From Mesorhizobium huakuii (GTDB lineage: Bacteria > Pseudomonadota > Alphaproteobacteria > Rhizobiales > Rhizobiaceae), in NCBI RefSeq assembly GCF_014189455.1, contig NZ_CP050298.1, forward strand, positions 62,001 to 126,000: a DNA stretch of 64,000 bases. The letters are read 5' to 3'. The notes under the pieces are model-generated. The model was not told where the DNA came from and ran no database searches. It saw only the letters and a program-made list of their open reading frames with translations. How positions within the stretch are numbered: position 1 is the stretch's first letter; each line of letters starts with the position of its first letter. Below, in pieces: positions 37,242-45,480 of the stretch. A program made the position numbers and the translations under genes.

Positions 37242-39467
37242 TCACGGTATCTGTTCGAAGAGGCTGGGATTTTGGTCTATCGTCTTGATCCATAGGCCTT
37301 TTCTCTGTCCACGCACGACATGGACGGCTTCGAGTTCGCCGCGTTTTACTCGCTGCAACACGACCTGGCGCGACAGGCCGAGGTTCTCCATGGCGTCGCG
37401 GATGGGCTCAAAGCCTTCGCCAGGCGTGGCCAGGAAGCGGGCCTTGAGTTCGGCGGTCAGGCGAATGCGCCATGGCGCACCGGGTGTCACCTGTTCGCCC
37501 GGGATGAGGCCGTCGTTGACATGGCGGTGAAGCGTCGATGGCGCCACGCCGAGCGCGGCAGCGGCCTGACGGACGGTGACGATGTCGCCGTCGGCGGCTG
37601 GTGGCTTGGCCTTGCAGGCGGGAATCTTCCAGTGCTTACGCAGATAGCCGACGCGGTTGGCGTCAAACCGGTGGCCGTACGCCGTTCGGCGGCCCTGGCG
37701 GTTGAGGACGCCGGCAATGACCGCGTCGGGATAATGCGGTGCCAGCCGCCGCAGCAGCGCCAGCGTGTCCTCGTCGGTACGAACCGTCGCCGGCCGCGAG
37801 CGCGGCAAGGCGACGGTGAGGCGACTCGTAGCGTCGCCCTTCCAGCGCAGGACGAGAAGCGCCGCTGCCTCGTCGCGATCGACATGGAGGGTGACCTCAT
37901 CGAGGAGCGTGCGCAGCAATTCCTTGCGGTCACGCGGCGTGGTGGTGGGCGCGTACCAAACGCTCGCCAGATCGGCCCCGAGGGCAAGCAGCTTTTCCCG
38001 CTCCGTGGCCGACAGGACGCGCGGACGCTGCTCCTCGCGCCGCGCCAGTTCCGCCTTTGCCGCCTCCAGTGCGCGCAACGCCTCCTCCCACTCCTGCTCG
38101 AGCCTGCGGGCGACCAGGCGATTGTCGGGATCGACGGCGCAATAGCGGCGCTCGGCGCGGTTGACGGCGAAGGCGGCGCGCTCCACGTCGAGCCGCCATT
38201 GCTTGAGTGCTGCGTCGCGATCGTTCTCCAGCCGCTCGGCCGCTTCGAGCGTGGCGGTCAGGTGCACCGGCTCCAGCGCCTCCAGGAAGGCCGCCACCAC
38301 GGCTTCATCGATCTGCCCGCCGCCAACATTGAGGCAATGGACGCCTCTGCCCTCGACGACCACCTTGCCGGGACAATGGTAGCCCGGCGTCACGGTGCGG
38401 CCGCGATAATGGGTGTGCAGCCGTCGCCCGCAGTGGCCGCAGCGGGCAATGCCCTGCAGCAGGGCGCCACCCTCTCTGGCGGCGCCACCGGCCTGTTCCT
38501 GCGCCTTGGCGTGCGTCCGGGGTTGGGTGTTGGCCGCCATGCGCTCTCGATTGGCCTCGAAGGTGGGCCAATCGATATAGCCCTGGTGGTGGTCCTTGAT
38601 CAGCACTTGCCAGTCTTCCATCGGCAGCTTGCGTATCCGCTTGCACCGCGCGCCGGTTTCGTCGAGCACCGTCTCTCGGCGATACTTGCCATAGACATAG
38701 GCGCCGGCATAGACTGGATTGGCAAGCACGCTGTGAACCGCGTGGTAGCTGGCCTCGCCCCAGCGCAGCTCGGTGCGTGCATTAAGCCACAGCGGGAACT
38801 TCATCGCTTGCTCGCGGAACCACAGCCACACGCGGCGCGCCGAGCCGAGCTCGGCAAAGCGGGCAAAGACGGTGCGGATGGCATGGGCGACGGCCTCGTC
38901 GGGATGGATCAGGATCTCGCCGTCCGCCTCGCCCCAGACGAAGCCGATCGGTAGGCCGCGGCGCAATTCACCGCGCGCTGCCTTGTTGCGGATGCCGCCA
39001 TTGAGGCGGGCGCGCAGGACGTGCAATTCGGCCTCGCTCATGGCGCCTTTCAACCCGAGCAAAAGCCTATCGTTGAACAGAGCCGGGTGGTAGATCCCGT
39101 CGGCATCGCCAATCAGCGTATCGGTCAGCCCGGCCAACTCGATCAGCCGGTGCCAGTCGGCATTGTTGCGCGCCAGCCGCGAAACCTCCAGGCCAAGCAC
39201 GATGCCGACCCGGGCCAGCGCCACCTCGCTGGTCAGCCGCGCAAAGCCGGCGCGCATGACGCTGCCGGAGCCGGACAGGCCAAGGTCCTCGTCGATGACC
39301 AGGACACGCTCGTCCGGCCAACCCAGCTCGCGCGCCCGACCGGAGAGCGCGTATTGCCGCTCGGTCGATTCACGGTTGTTCTCCACCTGTGAGGCGCTCG
39401 ACTGGCGCAGGTAGACGACAGCCAGCCGGGCCTGGTGACCGGCGGCGATTTTGCTGTGTTCAGTCAT
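37242..39467 (-). CDS. Large serine recombinase
   Basis: 741 residues. The resolvase domain (~10-160) has catalytic Ser in VVYLRQSSASQV and the Arg cluster in GLEVSRLARNNADWHRL. The Recombinase domain (~165-290) includes LANPVYAGAYVYGKYRR. A zinc ribbon (GIARCGHCGRRLHTHYRG...YHCPG) is followed by a coiled coil (~430-500). The C-terminus is unusual, carrying an HTH (TVRQAAAALGVAPSTLHRHV) and a second HTH-like region. The frame is intact, and the start overlaps the upstream small gene (ATGA). It catalyses site-specific integration or excision through a 5'-phosphoserine link. Confidence 0.9.
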   Translation of the reverse strand: MTEHSKIAAGHQARLAVVYLRQSSASQVENNRESTERQYALSGRARELGWPDERVLVIDEDLGLSGSGSVMRAGFARLTSEVALARVGIVLGLEVSRLARNNADWHRLIELAGLTDTLIGDADGIYHPALFNDRLLLGLKGAMSEAELHVLRARLNGGIRNKAARGELRRGLPIGFVWGEADGEILIHPDEAVAHAIRTVFARFAELGSARRVWLWFREQAMKFPLWLNARTELRWGEASYHAVHSVLANPVYAGAYVYGKYRRETVLDETGARCKRIRKLPMEDWQVLIKDHHQGYIDWPTFEANRERMAANTQPRTHAKAQEQAGGAAREGGALLQGIARCGHCGRRLHTHYRGRTVTPGYHCPGKVVVEGRGVHCLNVGGGQIDEAVVAAFLEALEPVHLTATLEAAERLENDRDAALKQWRLDVERAAFAVNRAERRYCAVDPDNRLVARRLEQEWEEALRALEAAKAELARREEQRPRVLSATEREKLLALGADLASVWYAPTTTPRDRKELLRTLLDEVTLHVDRDEAAALLVLRWKGDATSRLTVALPRSRPATVRTDEDTLALLRRLAPHYPDAVIAGVLNRQGRRTAYGHRFDANRVGYLRKHWKIPACKAKPPAADGDIVTVRQAAAALGVAPSTLHRHVNDGLIPGEQVTPGAPWRIRLTAELKARFLATPGEGFEPIRDAMENLGLSRQVVLQRVKRGELEAVHVVRGQRKGLWIKTIDQNPSLFEQIP

Positions 39468-39618
39468 GACCGGCCTCCCTCACTGTCAGCATGCGCGCGA
39501 TCACGAGGGCGAGCCGGCGCAACGCCTCCGCCCGCGCCTCGGCGTCCAGCGTCTCCCAGGTGGGTGGGTCGGGAGGCCGCTTGCGGTCTTCCTCGGCGAA
39601 TCTCAGCTTCAGTTGCAT
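39460..39618 (-). CDS. Small conserved protein of the serine-recombinase element
   Basis: 52 residues, MQLKLRFAEEDRKRPPDPPT then ETLDAEARAEALRRLALVIA..., mostly helical. It overlaps the recombinase start, so translation is probably coupled. An upstream Met at 39663 is possible. Its role is unknown, perhaps a directionality or accessory factor. Confidence 0.6.
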   Translation of the reverse strand: MQLKLRFAEEDRKRPPDPPTWETLDAEARAEALRRLALVIARMLTVREAGHD

Positions 39619-39898
39619 GTCGCTCCTCCTTGTCATCGGGCGGCGACTCGCCGCGCCGTTCAAGAAGAGCGTCGGTCAGAAAGCGCAGATGCAGAAGGTC
39701 TGAAAGCCGCCCAATGCTGGAGTGATTAGCCGGCGAGGCTGTGGAATCACCCCCCAGGCCCCCGAGATCCGTCCACGCGACGGGAATGTAGGTCCGGCTG
39801 CCGTCCGGCAATTCTAAAAGCAGCGTTGGCTCGCCGCGGCGTTTGAGGCGGCTGATTACGGCCAGAGGCCGCCCTTCAAAGGCGTGGCCCTCCCGCAT
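39580..39898 (-). CDS. DUF5372-like protein of the serine-recombinase element
   Basis: The start region MREGHAFEGRPLAVISRLKR leads to LLLELPDGSRTYIPVAWTDL, a small beta-rich domain like DUF5372 proteins that accompany such recombinases. The open frame continues to 39464, but the last part overlaps the small gene in another frame, so the true end is uncertain. The start may lie upstream (frame open from ~39945). Confidence 0.5.
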
Positions 39899-40992
39899 GA
39901 TCGTTGCCGAGGCGGGAAGGTCCTGGTGATGGGCAGTCTGGAGATGTTTCCTTCGACGCCGTACATGGCGGCCAGCAATTGCGCCTGTTCAACGCGCATT
40001 ACGACGAATACGGCTTCCAGCCGATCGTAGTGTTCGACGGTGCGGGCCGGTTCGTCAGCGCGATCCTGCGACCGGCCAGTCGGCCGAGCGGGGCTGAGAT
40101 CTGCCCCCATCTGCGCCGCCTGGTGCGGGCGATCCGGAGCAATTGGCCGAACACACGGATCCTGATCCGGGCCGACAGCCACTATTGTAGTCCGCAGGTC
40201 ATCGACTGGTGCCGCGCCAACGATGTCGACTTCATCCTCGGCGTGGCGCCCACCACGACGCTGCGCAAGCATGTCGCGGACCTGGAAGCCCGCACGATGG
40301 CGCGCTTTGAAGCGTCGAAGACGAACAAGGTCCGCAGGTTCAAGGAGTTTGTTGACGGGGCCGCCAGCTGGAGCCGCGTCGAGCGCATCATCGCCCGCGT
40401 CGAGGTCGGCGCCCAAGGAGCCGACACCCGCTTCATCGTCACCAATCTGGCCAGTGGCAAGGCCAAGGCGCTCTACGAGGACCTCTACTGCCGGCGCGGC
40501 GCGGCCGAGAACCACATCAAGTCCTGGAAGACGCATCTTGCCGCCGACCGCACATCCTGCACAAGAGCGACGGCCAACCAGTTCCGGCTCTTCCTGCATG
40601 CCGGCGCCTATTGGCTGATGTGGAGCCTGCGCGCTGCGATGCCGAAACGCTCGAGCTTTGCCGTCGCCCAATTCGACACGCTGCGATTGCGCCTCATCAA
40701 AATCGCCGCGCGGGTGGTCGAGATGAAAACGCAAATCCGCCTGCACCTGCCGACATCATGCCCCGACCAGCGCATCCTGCGCATCGTCCTCGATCGCATC
40801 CCCCAACTCGCGACATAACGATGGGGCGCAGGCGCCCGAAACGAACCCGTCGACCGCAACCTGCAAACCCCCGCCTGCCATCACGACGGAGCAATCCCGG
40901 CGCCTGACGGGGCGCGTGGAAAAGCACTGCAACGGCGACCACAGCGTCGCTTCAGGCCGTCAAAAGCTTATCGCCGTGCATTAAGGCGGCTA

Positions 40993-41512
40993 GTGGATGT
41001 ATCTCTATCGCGCCATCGACAGTGTCGGCGACACCGTCGACTTCTATTTCAGCGAGCAGCGCGACCTGCCGTCGGCCAAACGCTTCCTCCGCAAGGCGCT
41101 GGAGCGTCATGGCCGACCTGATCGCGTCGTCATCGACGGTAGCCAGACCAATCGGGAGGCGATCCTGCGACACCACAAATCGCTTGCAGGATGGCTCCCG
41201 GCGCTGGCTGAAGCCGATCCGGATCCGCAAGAGTAGATACCTGACGGATGTATTTGACAAGGGCCGTTCTGCTCTGATGTCCTGGAAGTGTGCTCTCAGG
41301 GCGTTCTGTCCCGGCAGACGGTCGAGACCGCGGCGCGCGCAGCAAAGTCAGGGCTGACCGGCATCGAAATGATTCACATGATGCGCAAGCGACAGGCGAT
41401 GTACGCCTTTCAATCCGAATCCGTCCCTGGCCGAGCAGTTCGAAATCCTCGCCGCCTGATTGACCTCGCATCAGGGCCTCTCTGCGCCCCTATTCAGCCG
41501 TTGCAACAAAAC
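40993..41512 (+). mobile_element. IS6-family element C, 3' fragment, frameshifted
   Basis: Opens at MYLYRAIDSVGDTVDFYFSE, continues AKRFLRKALERHGRPDRVVI, loses frame after TNREAI, and resumes near 41350 (GIEMIHMMRKRQAMYAF). Ends at CGTTGCAACAAAACC. It is fused directly to the end of IS1380 copy 2. 41513-41719 is gene-free and AT-rich, probably the mucR promoter. Confidence 0.75.
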
Positions 41513-41719
41513 CAGATGCTGTGGTAGAGCTTTGGACAATTATGGGGGATGATTTTTTGCGATCCAACCTGATCTAATACCGGCTCTGTATCTACGGTAA
41601 TTCTCAACACTCGCCCGCGATAGCCGGCAGAGTTTGAGCAGATCAACAGTATTTTGGCTGCGAAACGCGTAAAAAAGGCTTTTTAGCTGGGACGTGGCCA
41701 TCTTTATTGTAGGTAAGAT

Positions 41720-42165
41720 ATGGATCGCAAGTCTCCAATTCCTTCCGAGAACGTTACTGTCGCATCTCTAACGGCCATTATTGTGGCTTATCTCAATCGA
41801 AACGATATATCGCCGGCCGACCTTCCGCCGCTTGTGGCGCGTCTTCAGCACATTCTCAGCAAGGGTCATGACGATCCTTCCCTTGGTCTTGCGGAAAACG
41901 GCACCATGCAGCTAGGGTCGATTGTAAAAGAGGAAGGATCAATAAATGAGGAATATCTCATTTGCCTGGAGGATGGTAAACGTTTCAAGTCGTTGAAACG
42001 ACATTTGCAGACGAAGTACCAGATGACACCTGATGAATACAGGCAGAAATGGCACCTCCCCCGGACTATCCAATGGTCGCCCCTGCTTATGCACGAGCCC
42101 GATCTAAAATCGCCAGAGACGTCGGATTGGGAGTAACGATCTCGAAGCGCCGCTGCAGTACCTAG
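41720..42165 (+). pseudogene. mucR-like: MucR/Ros-family zinc-finger regulator, one frameshift in a C run
   Basis: The frame MDRKSPIPSENVTVASLTAI leads to the Ros/MucR zinc finger (ICLEDGKRFKSLKRHLQTKY, TPDEYRQKWHLP). At CCCCC (42058-42062) the frame slips. One more C gives the family-typical PPDYPMVAPAYARARSKIAR and an end at 42165 (~149 residues); as read, a 138-residue protein ends at 42136 with an altered tail. MucR/Ros proteins repress exopolysaccharide, motility and secondary genes. Convergent with the LAP cluster and next to it, it is a candidate regulator of that cluster. The first Cys position of the finger is present; the tail change spares the DNA-binding core. Confidence 0.75.
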
Positions 42166-42173
42166 ACGTAAGT

Positions 42174-42196
42174 TAGAGGGGGGCAAAACCTCCCTC
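42174..42196. terminator. Bidirectional terminator between mucR-like gene and LAP operon
   Basis: Hairpin GAGGGGGG-CAAAA-CCTCCCTC followed by TCTCTTT, located between the convergent stops of the MucR-like gene and the YcaO gene. The T tract favours plus-strand transcripts. Confidence 0.6.
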
Positions 42197-42202
42197 TCTC
42201 TT

Positions 42203-43373
42203 TCATGAGAATGGCAGCGGCTCCAGCCTTCCGGTCCCCGGCGCGCAGAACAGATTGATCCAATCATTCTCATTGTTATTGCCCACACCAGGGCTCATGT
42301 GAACAAAGAAGTCGGGGGAGACGACACGGCAGAACCACACCTTTGCGCCGGAGACCGTGATGGCCTTCTCGTAGACGTAGATGTTGTGAGAGACCGAGAG
42401 CAGGCTATCTTTCAGCGTTCCTTTTTCGATTTCGGGGCCGATGTGGAGGGGGGGCAACCCGCACCTCTAGTTCGAAATCCGGCCTGTTGGCCGCCCTGAA
42501 ATCTGCTTTTAGTTTGTCGCTTCCATACTCGTGCATGCCAAAGAATTCCATCTGCGGAAGCAACAGCGAGGTCTGCCACACCTCAGTAAACGCCTTCAAC
42601 ACCGCGGTCTCTGCGTCGTAGTCTGCGGCACAGCCGCATGCGAAATTGATAATGTCGTCCTCCTTGCGTGACCGGTACTCGGCAAACAGCACTGAAACGC
42701 CCTTCAAAAACGAGATGTCGTACACTGTAACAGAACCCTCCCGCGTCATCTGCCGGCAGGTGGTGCCGGCTTTGCCGCGGCCGAGGAGATTTTCGTAAAG
42801 GGGCGCCATCTTGTTGCAGCGTCGCGACACCCACATAGCGGTTGTACATTGCCGTTCAACGAATTCTAACAACGCCGATCGGAACGCCGTGGCGCGATCC
42901 GGGTGAATAGCACTGCCGAAGGTGTCGCGCACCGGCAGAAAATCAGCGTCGCGACAGCCGCTGAACCTGTGCAGAGAAAGATAGACGGCAGGATATAGGC
43001 AACGTTCGCCCGTCGAAAACCGCTGCACTTCGACAAGGTTAAAGGCGTGTTCCACGAGATCTTCTTTGGAGATATCGGGTTGGCAGGTCTGCAGCAATAC
43101 ACCTTGGAGGGCCACTTGCTCCGCGTTTGAAAGTCCCATCTCGTGTAACCGCCCGGTATGGGTCGGCTGAATGGTACGAAAAGCGGCGTACCGTTCCAAA
43201 TATTCCCCAATTGCCTTGATATGTGCGTCGCCATCAAAACCAAAACCATGCCCGTTGACCGCAAGATGGTCGACAGCGGAGAAAACGGCAGGTTCGTAAA
43301 TAGAGGCAGGGTAGCTTGCCGACAGGCGGAATCTCGGCGTCTTTAGGTCGAAATTGCGGAAGCTATTGGACAT
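42203..43373 (-). pseudogene. phzD-like: YcaO-domain LAP cyclodehydratase (PhzD-like), one frameshift
   Basis: Start MSNSFRNFDLKTPRFRLSAS at 43373 with GGAG 6 bases upstream. The YcaO ATP site is seen in GEYLERYAAFR, ALLEFVERQCTTAM and AFTEVWQTSLL (Glu residues binding Mg-ATP). YcaO enzymes activate the peptide amide with ATP so Ser/Cys cyclise to azolines. At GGGGGGG (42448-42454) the frame slips. With one G fewer it reads VAPLHIGPEIEKG and ends RLEPLPFS, the Pro-rich C-terminus important for activity (389 residues). As read, the last ~80 residues are lost and a short wrong tail ends at 42405. Overlaps phzB-like by a few bases. Confidence 0.88.
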
Positions 43374-44160
43374 TCGCATCTCCCGGAAAACCAAAGGCTT
43401 GAATGGCAGCGGGGAGAAGCAACCTGCTGTCCAGGCCACAGGTCTTGGTAAACTCATACTCGGAGAAGCCGGCCAAGACGCGCGAAGCAATCCCGTTTTC
43501 CTGAGCTACAGTTGTGATGTGATGATACATCGAACCGATCTCTAGTAAGGCAAGCCGGTAGCCCCGCGACCTGTATTTGAAGGTCGCTTTCTTCAAATTG
43601 ATGAAGTAGGCGACGTAGAAAACGGCCCCGTTAATGGTGGCGATGGCATTGTACCGATCCTGATCAAATTGCGCCGGCAGCAGTTCGAAGCGGTTGCTGC
43701 CCGGGAGGTAATGCGCGACAGAAAATGGAGGTATACCCTCAACCATTTCGCTGGTTACTACGATGGCCTCAGCGCTATAGAGCGCGCCGCCGGATGGATA
43801 TGGCCTGCGCCCTAAGCCATCCGCTCCAATTGCCTGGCCCAGGATCGAGGCAATCTTTTCGAATTCCACAATACCAAGCTGCCCTTCCTTCAGGGACGGC
43901 CAGCGTGAAACGGCTGTCTGCGTTGAGGTGGAGTGGCCGGTGACGATGTGACTGAAATGAGAAAATCGAGATTCCTTAGTCTCTGCGAGAAGTAGAGTTT
44001 CCTTCGAAAGAAACGGCGCACTGATGCGTTGTTCCAGAGTGGACCCTGCGCAGGTAAAACAATGATGGTGAAAGGTGCGAACAGTATGTTCGACGTCAGG
44101 GTCGACGAATTGGCTGGTAAAACCGATCTGGTTCAAAGCTGATATGTCGTTGGTCGGCAT
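43363..44160 (-). CDS. phzB-like: SagB/ThcOx-type azoline dehydrogenase (PhzB-like)
   Basis: 265 residues from the ATG at 44160 (GAGGGAG 8 bases upstream); a TTG at 44181 overlapping the previous stop is an alternative start. Nitroreductase-fold, FMN-dependent: RRPYPSGGALYSAEAIVV (FMN-binding), GAVFYVAYFINLKKATFKYR, YRLALLEIGSMYHHITTVAQ and the late DSRLLLPAAIQAFG. It oxidises azolines to aromatic thiazoles/oxazoles. Intact, third in the minus-strand operon A-C-B-D. Confidence 0.88.
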   Translation of the reverse strand: MPTNDISALNQIGFTSQFVDPDVEHTVRTFHHHCFTCAGSTLEQRISAPFLSKETLLLAETKESRFSHFSHIVTGHSTSTQTAVSRWPSLKEGQLGIVEFEKIASILGQAIGADGLGRRPYPSGGALYSAEAIVVTSEMVEGIPPFSVAHYLPGSNRFELLPAQFDQDRYNAIATINGAVFYVAYFINLKKATFKYRSRGYRLALLEIGSMYHHITTVAQENGIASRVLAGFSEYEFTKTCGLDSRLLLPAAIQAFGFPGDANVQ

Positions 44161-44177
44161 GGCATCTGCTCCCTCGT

Positions 44178-45026
44178 TCAAATGGTTCGCGGTTCCGCAC
44201 TGTAGGTGGAATGGGCTCCTCGATGGCGCTCAATGCGACCCGTATCCAGATTCATCTCAATAATGGTGCTGAGGTCATCGGGGAAAAGCGGCGCAACGCC
44301 GTCGGCAAGGAGGGGGCGCAGGCGCGTGTATAGGAGGTGTAGTGCTGCTGCCGCTTCTATCTCTAACGCAGCGAACGTTGGAACTGAGAGCGAGTTGAGG
44401 GCATAGGGGTCAGAAAGGAAGAAGTCGGCCCAACTGGTTGGCTTGAAGCCTGGGTTTCTGTCGAGACCGGCCAGGTTATGAAGGCCACTGAAATGGTCAG
44501 GCAAGCCCATCGACGCTGAGTAGAACCCGTCAATGACAAAGTGTCGAAAAACAAAATATGCGTGGAGTACGATGCACTCAGGGCTCCGCGCACATGCGGC
44601 GTAGATTTCCCGCGCCGTGGTTGACGAATAGGCGGCTTGAATCGCAACAAGGAAGGTCGGATTGCCTATGAGCGCCAGGTCGTCAATCGAAGTGCAGGTT
44701 ATGGCGTCGTTGTTCTCAATGCACTTCCCCAAGGATCGCGAAATCTCATCCGAAGCGCAATAGATCACAACGCTTTCATCGGATTTCATGCGACGCAGAA
44801 CTTTGAGCTTGGTCAGGAACTGCTCCGCTGCATCGATGGGCAGGGCATTGCGCTCCAGAATTTCCGAGACACAGTGTTCATCGATGTACGGCCGTATCGA
44901 TGAAAATTCCCGCAGAGCCGCTGCAAGATTGGCATCGCTAATCGAAGCGGCCCCGGTCGGCGTGAACAGTTTGCAAACCCCGTCAATGTCGGCGGGCTCA
45001 AGCACAAACGGCGATATTGTGTACAT
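44178..45026 (-). CDS. phzC-like: LAP cyclodehydratase partner protein (PhzC-like, E1/ocin-ThiF family)
   Basis: 282 residues from MYTISPFVLEPADIDGVCKL. In thiazole/oxazole-modified peptide systems the protein between precursor and dehydrogenase is the partner that recognises the leader and presents it to YcaO. This one has an N-terminal winged-helix-like segment (~1-85), then a Rossmann-like region (SVVIYCASDEISRSLGKCIE..., PTFLVAIQAAYSS). Assignment rests largely on position. It starts 115 bases after the precursor stop, beyond a strong hairpin, so it is probably made in smaller amounts than the precursor. Confidence 0.75.
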   Translation of the reverse strand: MYTISPFVLEPADIDGVCKLFTPTGAASISDANLAAALREFSSIRPYIDEHCVSEILERNALPIDAAEQFLTKLKVLRRMKSDESVVIYCASDEISRSLGKCIENNDAITCTSIDDLALIGNPTFLVAIQAAYSSTTAREIYAACARSPECIVLHAYFVFRHFVIDGFYSASMGLPDHFSGLHNLAGLDRNPGFKPTSWADFFLSDPYALNSLSVPTFAALEIEAAAALHLLYTRLRPLLADGVAPLFPDDLSTIIEMNLDTGRIERHRGAHSTYSAEPRTI

Positions 45027-45096
45027 AGTTTCCGATCCTAGAATGGCGACAGCGGTACCGATGCAGTCAATTGTTCTGCATGCGTGTGCTCGTGGT

Positions 45097-45129
45097 CACC
45101 CCGGCGCTCAGGATGCTGGCGCCGGGGTG
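45097..45129 (-). terminator. Attenuating hairpin between precursor and enzyme genes
   Basis: Perfect 11-bp stem CACCCCGGCGC/GCGCCGGGGTG with an 11-base loop, 13 bases after the precursor stop. There is no clean T tract, so a partial terminator or mRNA-stabilising hairpin is likelier than full termination. Such elements raise precursor over enzyme levels in RiPP operons. Confidence 0.65.
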
Positions 45130-45141
45130 GGCCTGGTCAGA

Positions 45142-45315
45142 TCAGGCGGTCTGGCCGCAACGCGACGAGCCGGAAGACTTGCCCGATGCGCCGCTGCGGC
45201 TGGAGCTGTCGCAACGTGAGCATGCTGCTGCCGAGGCGACGCCCGGAGTGGCGTCTTCGTCATCGAGGAATTCGATTGCCGTACCAAACTGCGGAGGGTT
45301 CAGGTTCTGATTCAT
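45142..45315 (-). CDS. phzA-like: LAP precursor peptide, phazolicin-like
   Basis: 57 codons with AGGAG 8 bases before the ATG. Leader (residues 1-30): MNQNLNPPQFGTAIEFLDDE then DATPGVASAA, acidic and ending in small residues suited to cleavage. Core (31-57, 27 residues): ACSRCDSSSRSG then ASGKSSGSSRCGQTA, with 3 Cys, 10 Ser, 1 Thr, 3 Arg, 1 Lys. These are the residues for azole formation plus positive charges. Phazolicin, a rhizobial LAP that blocks the ribosome exit tunnel, is as I recall also a 27-residue peptide from a cluster of this order. Gene position, leader/core layout and surrounding enzymes make the precursor call strong; identity to phazolicin itself is inferred. Confidence 0.92.
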   Translation of the reverse strand: MNQNLNPPQFGTAIEFLDDEDATPGVASAAACSRCDSSSRSGASGKSSGSSRCGQTA

Positions 45316-45336
45316 AGGAATCTCCTTCTGTTAGCG

Positions 45337-45353
45337 CACCGCACCTCGCGGTG
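45337..45353. promoter_or_regulatory. Inverted repeat upstream of the LAP precursor
   Basis: CACCGC-acctc-GCGGTG, 22 bases before the precursor start. In the 5' leader it could act as an operator or an mRNA hairpin near the ribosome site. Confidence 0.45.
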
Positions 45354-45417
45354 ACGGTCGATTCATAAGATATAACTCCGATTTGTCAATGTGTATGTTT
45401 CGATGTATATTGTGATT

Positions 45418-45449
45418 CTACCAATCTGTGTTTAGCTATACATTGGTAG
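45418..45449. promoter_or_regulatory. Operator-like inverted repeat in the divergent LAP promoter region
   Basis: CTACCAAT (45418-45425) mirrors ATTGGTAG (45442-45449), in the AT-rich 165-base gap between the precursor gene and the divergent exporter (45316-45480). A single regulator bound here could control both transcripts. MucR/Ros-type proteins prefer AT-rich sites. Confidence 0.5.
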
Positions 45450-45480
45450 TTATTCGGTTGTACATGGTAACGGTGGTTAG

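Larger units (their letters stand above)
37216..39949 (-). mobile_element. Three-gene element with a large serine recombinase
   Basis: ~2.73 kb inside the IS1380 transposase gene. Minus-strand genes in order: a DUF5372-like protein, a small overlapping protein and the recombinase. No terminal inverted repeats are obvious, as expected for serine integrases. Left join ACACGTT/GGATCC, right join GTTTCCTT/CGACGCC; the short shared GTT-type core could be the crossover dinucleotide region. Confidence 0.7.
36742..40818 (+). pseudogene. IS1380-family transposase, split by an inserted element
   Basis: N-terminal 158 codons at 36742-37215 (MNDLTLPLSGLSSVGGKSVV to VLDIDDT). C-terminal ~289 codons at 39950-40818 (FDAVHGGQQLRLFNAH, ILIRADSHYC, HIKSWKTHLAADRTSCT, to IPQLAT). 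Unlike copy 1, neither half has a frameshift, so precise excision of the insert would restore a 447-residue transposase. The insertion is at the codons of the catalytic Asp motif. Confidence 0.85.
36654..40992 (+). mobile_element. IS1380-family element, copy 2, interrupted by a serine-recombinase element
   Basis: The two IS halves (36654-~37215 and ~39950-40992) join seamlessly at LDIDDT/FDAVHGG if the 2.7-kb insert is removed. The outer ends match copy 1 at 4412-6022. Confidence 0.8.

Noticed and set aside
37320..38954. Long plus-strand frame (544 codons) opposite the serine recombinase
   Set aside because: Antisense shadow; the minus-strand gene has all catalytic motifs.
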